Shown here: piece by piece, positions 26,583 through 31,348 of the stretch
Numbering within the stretch: position 1 is the stretch's first letter
How the letters are laid out: each line of letters starts with the position of its first letter
Source: DASPRG01 sp963796125
Lineage (GTDB): Bacteria > Nitrospirota > Thermodesulfovibrionia > Thermodesulfovibrionales > SM23-35
Direction: 5' to 3'
DNA length: 31,348 nt
Assembly: GCA_963796125.1 (NCBI GenBank)
Contig: CAWCKM010000028.1
Coordinates: 1 to 31,348 of the forward strand
Made by a program: the position numbers and the translations under genes
The notes under the pieces: model-generated
The model's input: only the letters and a program-made list of their open reading frames with translations
What the model was told of the DNA's origin: nothing
The model's database searches: none

Positions 26583-26645
26583 TCACTTTATTTCAGCTAC
26601 TTTCTTGTCTGCCTTTACTATGTTGTACATGAGCATAGTAATTTA
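26583..26645 (-). pseudogene. Remnant of a folD 3' end
   Basis: The minus strand reads TMLMYNIVKADKKVAEIK and stops at 26583. It matches the C-terminus of the intact FolD 1.8 kb away (AMLMYNTVQAAKIQAG). The DNA is also alike: 29 of 35 bases agree over the CTATGCTCATGTACAA segment and its continuation, by hand count. No start or upstream folD sequence remains; a TAA in the same frame ends at 26643. It suggests an earlier or duplicated folD next to the hdr run. Confidence 0.5.
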
Positions 26646-26668
26646 GCACTTTAGAAATTCTGTGTCAA
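26640..26668 (-). promoter_or_regulatory. Predicted sigma-70-type promoter for the hdrC operon
   Basis: On the minus strand TTGACA (26668-26663) is followed by a 17-base spacer and TAAATT (26645-26640). The -35 is perfect and the -10 matches 4 of 6. It would give a leader of about 135 bases before hdrC. Confidence 0.5.
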
Positions 26669-26740
26669 AATAGGCAATCAGATGGTAAGAAGAAGGGTAA
26701 GGTAAGCGTTAAACTGAATAAGAGGTCTCTTTAAAAAGAT

Positions 26741-28214
26741 TCAAATATTTTCTTTCGCAGAATGATAATGACCGCGTAATTTTTTGACAAGTTCACTTGT
26801 GCCACATTTTAAACAACGCTTAGCTTCTTTTACCGCCTGTTCCCAGTTATAGCCCAGTTCTACCTCAGAAAAACTGTTTATCCTGCTCTTCAATTGAAAG
26901 AGTGGGCATTTTCTGCCTTTTTTCTTTAGGAATGAGTTGAACCATTTTCTCATTAAGAGCCCCAGAACCATAATATATTTCTGACTCTTCAGAAAGGTTG
27001 CGAAAATAACAGTGAACTGATCTTGCAGTTTTTTTACCCGTAGCGATAGCTTCAATTAAGCTTGACGGCCCACTCACCACATCACCACAAGCAAAAACAT
27101 TCTTTAAATTGGTGGCGAATTTATTATTGACAATAACCCTGTTCTGCTCTTTTGTGGATATACCGCTACTCTTAAGTGTCTCTTCTTCAGGCATATAACC
27201 TATTGCTGAAATGACAGTATCAACAGGAAGCTCAAACTCTGAGTTTGGTACAGGTCGTGGAGAGGGTCGTCCGGATTCATCGAGCTCACCAAGTGCTATT
27301 TTGATACATCGTACCTTCTCAACATTTCCATTTTCAGCACCTAAAAACTCAACAGGGGTAACAAGGTACATCATTTTTACCCCTTCTTCTTCTGTTTGTT
27401 CGAGTTCTCCCCGATCAACTGGCATTTCATCTACCGTCCTGCGATAAATGATAGTAACCTCGCTGGATCCAAGACGCAGACAAGTGCGGGATGCATCGAG
27501 TGCTGTATGTCCTCCACCAATTATTACAACATGATTACCTAAGCGTGGTCGTTGTCCTCTGCTAACTTGTTTAAGAAAATCAACAGCAGTATAGATTCGG
27601 GATAATTCTATCCCTTTGCATCTGGGGAATAAACTCCTTTGACTACCAATAGCTAAAACTACCCCCTGGAAATCCTTTAGAAGACTTTCAATAGTGTAGT
27701 CTCGCCCGAGGTATAAACCAGTCCTCACTGCAACCCCAAGAGCTAGGATAAAATCAATATCTGCCATAACAACATCTTTTGGAAGCCTGTATTCAGGAAT
27801 ACCTTCAATAAGCATACCTCCGAGTCTGTAACTGCCATCTAAAATAGTAACCCTGTAGCCCAGTAAGGCAAGATCGTGGGCTGCAGCAAGACCAGCAGGG
27901 CCACCCCCTATTACAGCAATTTTTTCATCATGGACATTCTCTGGTTTCTGAATAAGACTGAGCGAGTTGGAATTGTCTGATGCGAAGCGCTTTAATGCTG
28001 CAATCGCAATCGGTTCGTCAACCTGTCCGCGCCTGCATACTCTTTCACATGGCCTGGGGCAAATCCTGCCACAAATAGCAGGAAGGGGATTTACCTGACG
28101 GTTAATTCTAATTGCAGCTTCTGCGTCACCTCTTTCAATCGCAGAAATATAACCACGTGCATCTGTACGAATAGGACAGGCTGCCTGACATGGAGGGACG
28201 TTTTTAGGATTCAT
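26741..28214 (-). CDS. GltD-like NAD(P)-dependent FAD/iron-sulfur oxidoreductase, one frameshift
   Basis: This protein of about 490 residues resembles the glutamate synthase small subunit and NfnB-type proteins. N-terminal cysteine motifs (PPCQAACPI, AICGRICPRPCERVCRRG) bind 4Fe-4S clusters. An FAD motif AVIGGGPAGLAAAHDLALLG and a pyridine-nucleotide motif HVVIIGGGHTALDASRTCL follow, then ISAIGYMPEEE and NVFACGDVVSGPSSLIEA. One surplus T in TTTTT near 26880 shifts the frame; after it the text SEVELGYNWEQAVKEAKRCL and a final RCLKCG motif continue to the stop at 26741. ATG 28214 has GGAGG seven bases upstream. Located before hdrC, it may supply NAD(P)H-derived electrons to the Hdr/MetF module, but that link is inference. 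Confidence 0.78.
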
Positions 28215-28277
28215 TCAATCCTCCAGATAACTTTGGAAATGTCTTTTCAGAAAGAGAAATAACAAACTATATTAAAT

Positions 28278-28283
28278 ATTATA
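28278..28283 (-). promoter_or_regulatory. Perfect TATAAT -10 box upstream of the GltD-like gene
   Basis: TATAAT on the minus strand lies about 65 bases before ATG 28214 in the 175-base AT-rich gap after folD. No good -35 stands at 16-19 bases, so the promoter call is weak. Confidence 0.3.
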
Positions 28284-28389
28284 CTCTATAAAACTCAAGA
28301 ATAAAGATACAGGCAAAAGTTAGAATTGTTTAGTTAATATATACTGCAACCGATTAAACCTTACTGAAATATATTCCTAAATCTATGTT

Positions 28390-29259
28390 TCATCGAATGC
28401 CCGCCTGTATCTTTGCTGCCTGAACTGTATTGTACATGAGCATAGCTATTGTCATCGGACCGACCCCCCCGGGAACAGGTGTTATTGCCTTTGCCTTTTC
28501 CTTGACAGTTTCGAAATCTACATCACCTACTAATCCGGTAGGCAGTCTGTTGACACCAACATCAATGACAACTACGCCTTCCTTGACCATATCTGCGGTA
28601 ATTGTTTTTGGTTTTCCAGCAGCGACAATAAGAATATCCGCCCGTCTGGTATGAGATGCGATATCTTTTGTGCCGGTATGACATATTGTTACAGTGGCAT
28701 TTGCCCCTTTCTTCTTCTGAAGAAGCATGTTGGCAATCGGCTTACCCACGATATTACTCCTGCCGACAACTACTGCCTCGGCACCATTTGTTTCAATACC
28801 TGAACGGATGAGAAGTTGCTGTATGCCATGAGGAGTGCAGGGGATAAAATCAGGCTCGCCAAGCATCAGTTTTCCGACATTTACAGGATGGAAACCGTCG
28901 ACATCTTTTTTGGGGTCAATGGCATAGAGGACATTTGTTTCATTGATGTGTTTTGGAAGAGGTAGCTGTACGAGTATACCGTGAATCTGACCGTTCTTAT
29001 TAAGTTTTCCAATGAGACTTAAAAGATCTGCCTCAGTTGTGTTCCCCGGAAGGTTAATCCTTTCAGAATGGAGGCCTAATTCCTTGCAACCCTTTTCTTT
29101 CTGTCCAACGTATACTTTTGAAGCCTCGTCTTCACCGACAAGAATCGTAGCGAGTCCAGGGACGAGGTTGTGTTTTTCCTTTAACTGAGCTACTTCCTGT
29201 TTCAGTTCTTCCCGTATCTGTTTCGAAACCTCAGAACCTTTTATAAGTGTTGCTGCCAT
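28390..29259 (-). CDS. folD: Methylenetetrahydrofolate dehydrogenase / methenyl-THF cyclohydrolase
   Basis: This intact 289-residue bifunctional enzyme interconverts formyl-, methenyl- and methylene-THF, the step before MetF. Motifs include the catalytic Tyr/Lys segment SKVYVGQKEKGC, GILVQLPLPKHIN, DPKKDVDGFHPVNVGKL, FIPCTPHGIQQLL, the NAD(P) loop VVVGRSNIVGKPIANML and the C-terminal TPVPGGVGPMTIAMLM. ATG 29259 has AGGAGG nearby upstream (AAAGGAGGTAC). It follows folE by 56 bases. Confidence 0.95.
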   Translation of the reverse strand: MAATLIKGSEVSKQIREELKQEVAQLKEKHNLVPGLATILVGEDEASKVYVGQKEKGCKELGLHSERINLPGNTTEADLLSLIGKLNKNGQIHGILVQLPLPKHINETNVLYAIDPKKDVDGFHPVNVGKLMLGEPDFIPCTPHGIQQLLIRSGIETNGAEAVVVGRSNIVGKPIANMLLQKKKGANATVTICHTGTKDIASHTRRADILIVAAGKPKTITADMVKEGVVVIDVGVNRLPTGLVGDVDFETVKEKAKAITPVPGGVGPMTIAMLMYNTVQAAKIQAGIR

Positions 29260-29315
29260 AGTACCTCCTTTATCATGAGGATTATGGATTGGCGGTTAGT
29301 ATTCCTGACCTCTAA

Positions 29316-29876
29316 TCACTTATTTTTAATGAGTTCCAGTAATTCTTCCCTTGTTGATTGTTTTGTCCTGAATATTCCTCTGACTGCTGATGTAACTGTT
29401 CTTGACCCCGGTTTCTTTACACCTCTCATACTCATGCAGAGATGCTCTGCGTCAATGATAACCATAGCACCTTTTGGTTTGAGTCTATCCATTATCAAGT
29501 CGACAAGCTGGGTTGTCAGACGCTCCTGCACCTGTGGTCTCTTCGCAAGAATTTCGACAGCCTTTACAAGTTCACTCAATCCGACAATTTTCCCGCCTGA
29601 AGGAATGTAAGAAACATGTGCCTTTCCTATGAAGGGGAGCAGATGGTGCTCACAAACAGAATAAAAAGGAATGTCTTTCAACAGGACCATTTCGTCATGG
29701 CTCTCTCCTTCGATATAATTGAGTATCTCTTCAGAAGGTGTTTCAAGACCGGCGAAAATCTCTTCATACATCCTGGCAACCCGCTGCGGAGTATCCTTGA
29801 TCCCGGCCCTCTCCGGATCTTCACCAATACCTTCAAGGATGAGCCTGACACCTTTTTCTATTTTCTTAAGATCCAT
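29316..29876 (-). CDS. folE: GTP cyclohydrolase I
   Basis: This 186-residue protein catalyses the first step of folate pterin synthesis. It has the expected core: DTPQRVARMYEEIF, zinc-site FYSVCEHHLLPF with Cys and two His, GKAHVSYIPSGGKIVGLSEL, RPQVQERLTTQL and LCMSMRGVKKPGS. It is slightly short at the N-terminus compared with E. coli FolE, as usual for many bacteria. It sits in a folate gene group that supplies the cofactor for the carbon-fixing enzymes nearby. Confidence 0.95.
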   Translation of the reverse strand: MDLKKIEKGVRLILEGIGEDPERAGIKDTPQRVARMYEEIFAGLETPSEEILNYIEGESHDEMVLLKDIPFYSVCEHHLLPFIGKAHVSYIPSGGKIVGLSELVKAVEILAKRPQVQERLTTQLVDLIMDRLKPKGAMVIIDAEHLCMSMRGVKKPGSRTVTSAVRGIFRTKQSTREELLELIKNK

Positions 29877-29961
29877 TGCAGTAAATCCCTTTTTTGTGAC
29901 CAGATTTTAGCACTTATGCGAATTCTTGTCAAAAAACTGGTAATCTCTGTCAGTCTTGAGC

Positions 29962-30528
29962 TTAGGGAACCTTTATTATCTGACAATCCGTCACAATCAT
30001 ATCTACTCTCACATCATGATTTTCTGATGGTATTGTATCAATAAGTTGCTCTTCATATGCCAGAGCAACAAAGGGAATCTTCTTCTTTATATGAGAAAGG
30101 AGAATATCGTAATAGCCGGCTCCATATCCAAGACGGTTGCCGGAATGATCAAAGCATACGCCCGGGACGATAACAAGGGCAACATCTTTTATCTCACGCA
30201 ATCTGTTATCCGGCAAAGACGGTTCCGGTATTCCCATATATCCCGGTGATAATTCCCTGAGGTTTTTTATTTCATATAACAGGAGTCGTTGTAATTTTTT
30301 ATTAACCTTGGGAACCAATACTGCTTTGCCCATTTTAAGGGATTCCTCTATCATGCTGCTGGTATCGACCTCTGTTCTGAATGAAGCATAGAAGAGGATT
30401 GTCTTTGCAACAGTGAACGCAGAAAGGGAAAATAGTCTCTGCTTTATGAGGATATCCTTTTTTTTTCTTTCCGGAAGAGGGATAGAATTTCTTTTTTCAA
30501 GTATTTCCTTCCTGAGGATTTTTTTCAT
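29962..30528 (-). CDS. 5-formyltetrahydrofolate cyclo-ligase
   Basis: This 188-residue enzyme converts 5-formyl-THF to methenyl-THF using ATP. Motifs are the N-terminal KILRKEILEKRNSI, ILFYASFRTEVDT, VLVPKV, and the active-site region DHSGNRLGYGAGYYD, then VALAYEEQLID and HDVRVDMIVTD. The family is often named YgfA, MTHFS or FAU. It is 29 bases downstream of cooC and 85 bases upstream of folE, in the same direction. Confidence 0.93.
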   Translation of the reverse strand: MKKILRKEILEKRNSIPLPERKKKDILIKQRLFSLSAFTVAKTILFYASFRTEVDTSSMIEESLKMGKAVLVPKVNKKLQRLLLYEIKNLRELSPGYMGIPEPSLPDNRLREIKDVALVIVPGVCFDHSGNRLGYGAGYYDILLSHIKKKIPFVALAYEEQLIDTIPSENHDVRVDMIVTDCQIIKVP

Positions 30529-30557
30529 GGGATTAAGTTTAGTGCCAGCGAGTTGTA

Positions 30558-31334
30558 TTAGCTCAACTTACTTTCAATTCTGTTTTTTATCTCCTTTACT
30601 TCATCTACGCTCCCTGGTGAATACACGTAAGGTGATGACCCCTTGATGTCGGCGGTCATTATTGATTCATTGAAACGAATGAACCCCAGAAATTCCATGT
30701 CTCCTATATGGTCATCTATGAATTTCAGATCATCAGGGTTTCTTACTTTATTGGCGACAACGAACACCTTTTTTACACCGAGTCCCTTTGCCATCTCCTT
30801 GACTGTTTTGGCTGTCTGCATGCTTCTTTGTCCAGGCTCAACAACAACAATGAAGGCATCTACAGACTCTGCTGTTCCTCTTGTCAGATGTTCTATCCCT
30901 GCTTCCATATCAACAATAACCACTTCGCTTCGTTCAATAACAAGGTGACTGAGGAGTCTTCGCAGGAGGACATTCTCCGGGCAGTAGCAACCAGATGCAG
31001 CCGCCTTGGATTTTCCCATGGTAAGGAGGATAATACTGTTCAGATGATATCCGATGCCCTCCGGCAGGTCATCGACTTTTGGATTGAGCTTAAACATGCC
31101 ACCCATACTGCCTACTTTTGCTCCTGTCCTCTCCTCAATGAGTTCGGCCATATCTGCTACAGGTCTGATTCTTTCAGCCTCGTCTTTCGGTATACCCAGG
31201 GCTAATGCAAGGTTTGCATCCGGATCTGCATCAACGGCTATAACTCTTTTGCCCTCATCTGCAAACAGGTGGCTTAAGAGAGAAGCCAAGGTTGTTTTTC
31301 CGACTCCTCCTTTTCCTGTGATAGCTATCTTCAT
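30558..31334 (-). CDS. cooC: CooC-type nickel-insertion ATPase of CO dehydrogenase
   Basis: This 258-residue MinD/ParA-like P-loop ATPase has a deviant Walker A KGGVGKTTLASLL, the DADPDANLALALG segment, the Cys pair SGCYCPENVLLR that holds metal at the dimer interface, VVIVDMEAGIEHLTRGTA, and VVVEPGQRSMQTA. CooC (also called AcsF) matures the nickel cluster of CO dehydrogenase/acetyl-CoA synthase. ATG 31334 has AGAGGA upstream. Its presence suggests that CODH/ACS genes lie just beyond the window's right edge. Confidence 0.92.
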   Translation of the reverse strand: MKIAITGKGGVGKTTLASLLSHLFADEGKRVIAVDADPDANLALALGIPKDEAERIRPVADMAELIEERTGAKVGSMGGMFKLNPKVDDLPEGIGYHLNSIILLTMGKSKAAASGCYCPENVLLRRLLSHLVIERSEVVIVDMEAGIEHLTRGTAESVDAFIVVVEPGQRSMQTAKTVKEMAKGLGVKKVFVVANKVRNPDDLKFIDDHIGDMEFLGFIRFNESIMTADIKGSSPYVYSPGSVDEVKEIKNRIESKLS

Positions 31335-31348
31335 GCCTTTTCCTCTCT

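Noticed and set aside
26741..27055. A separate small gene ending in a KRCLKCG motif
   Set aside because: Removing one T from TTTTT near 26880 joins it in frame to the GltD-like protein, which normally ends in this cysteine motif.
28215..28389. A tRNA or riboswitch in the folD to GltD-like gap
   Set aside because: The stretch is AT-rich with no cloverleaf, GTTCRA-type T-loop or riboswitch core.

Overview
This window looks like part of an anaerobic, autotrophy-capable bacterial chromosome, probably from a metagenome assembly. The left half (about 1-16.1 kb, + strand) encodes an envelope and multiheme-cytochrome locus. The right half (about 16.1-31.3 kb, - strand) encodes the methyl branch of the Wood-Ljungdahl pathway with its heterodisulfide-reductase-type electron module, folate enzymes and the nickel-insertion ATPase CooC. 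The gene mix suggests a Nitrospirota- or Desulfobacterota-like organism; that is inference, and no phylogenetic marker gene is present.

Left half, in order: the end of a YVTN beta-propeller protein; a large outer-membrane beta-barrel; three CsgG/LpoB-like genes carrying four copies of the same domain; a lipid-anchored double-parvulin (PpiC) foldase; four multiheme c-type cytochromes (26, 16, about 7 and about 6-7 haem motifs); and the system II cytochrome c maturation pair resB-ccsA. Together these could build an electron conduit across the outer membrane. Nearly all of these genes carry single-base frameshifts, many in short homopolymers. They hit conserved genes as well, so consensus error is more likely than decay. 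Degenerate 7-base repeats (GCTCTTT/GCTCTAT type, and the reverse complement AGAGCAA) sit between these genes. The forward copies are translated as the hydrophobic core of the signal peptides.

Right half, in transcription order from the window end: cooC, a 5-formyl-THF cyclo-ligase gene, folE, folD and a GltD-like oxidoreductase gene. Next comes one tight run: hdrC-hdrB-hdrA-mvhD-metV-metF, two response regulators, a histidine kinase and a second metV-metF pair. The hdrCBA-mvhD-metVF block matches the multi-subunit methylene-THF reductase known from acetogens such as Moorella.

The strongest single observation is in mvhD. Its reading frame contains one in-frame TGA exactly where relatives have a cluster-binding cysteine. 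A stem-loop that fits the bacterial SECIS pattern follows immediately. This is very probably a selenocysteine protein that automated callers would split in two. Other points of interest are the repeat-built signal peptides, the two-component genes lodged between two metVF pairs, a tandem-fused HdrA, and fragments resembling purD and folD. No tRNA, rRNA, CRISPR array or transposase was seen.
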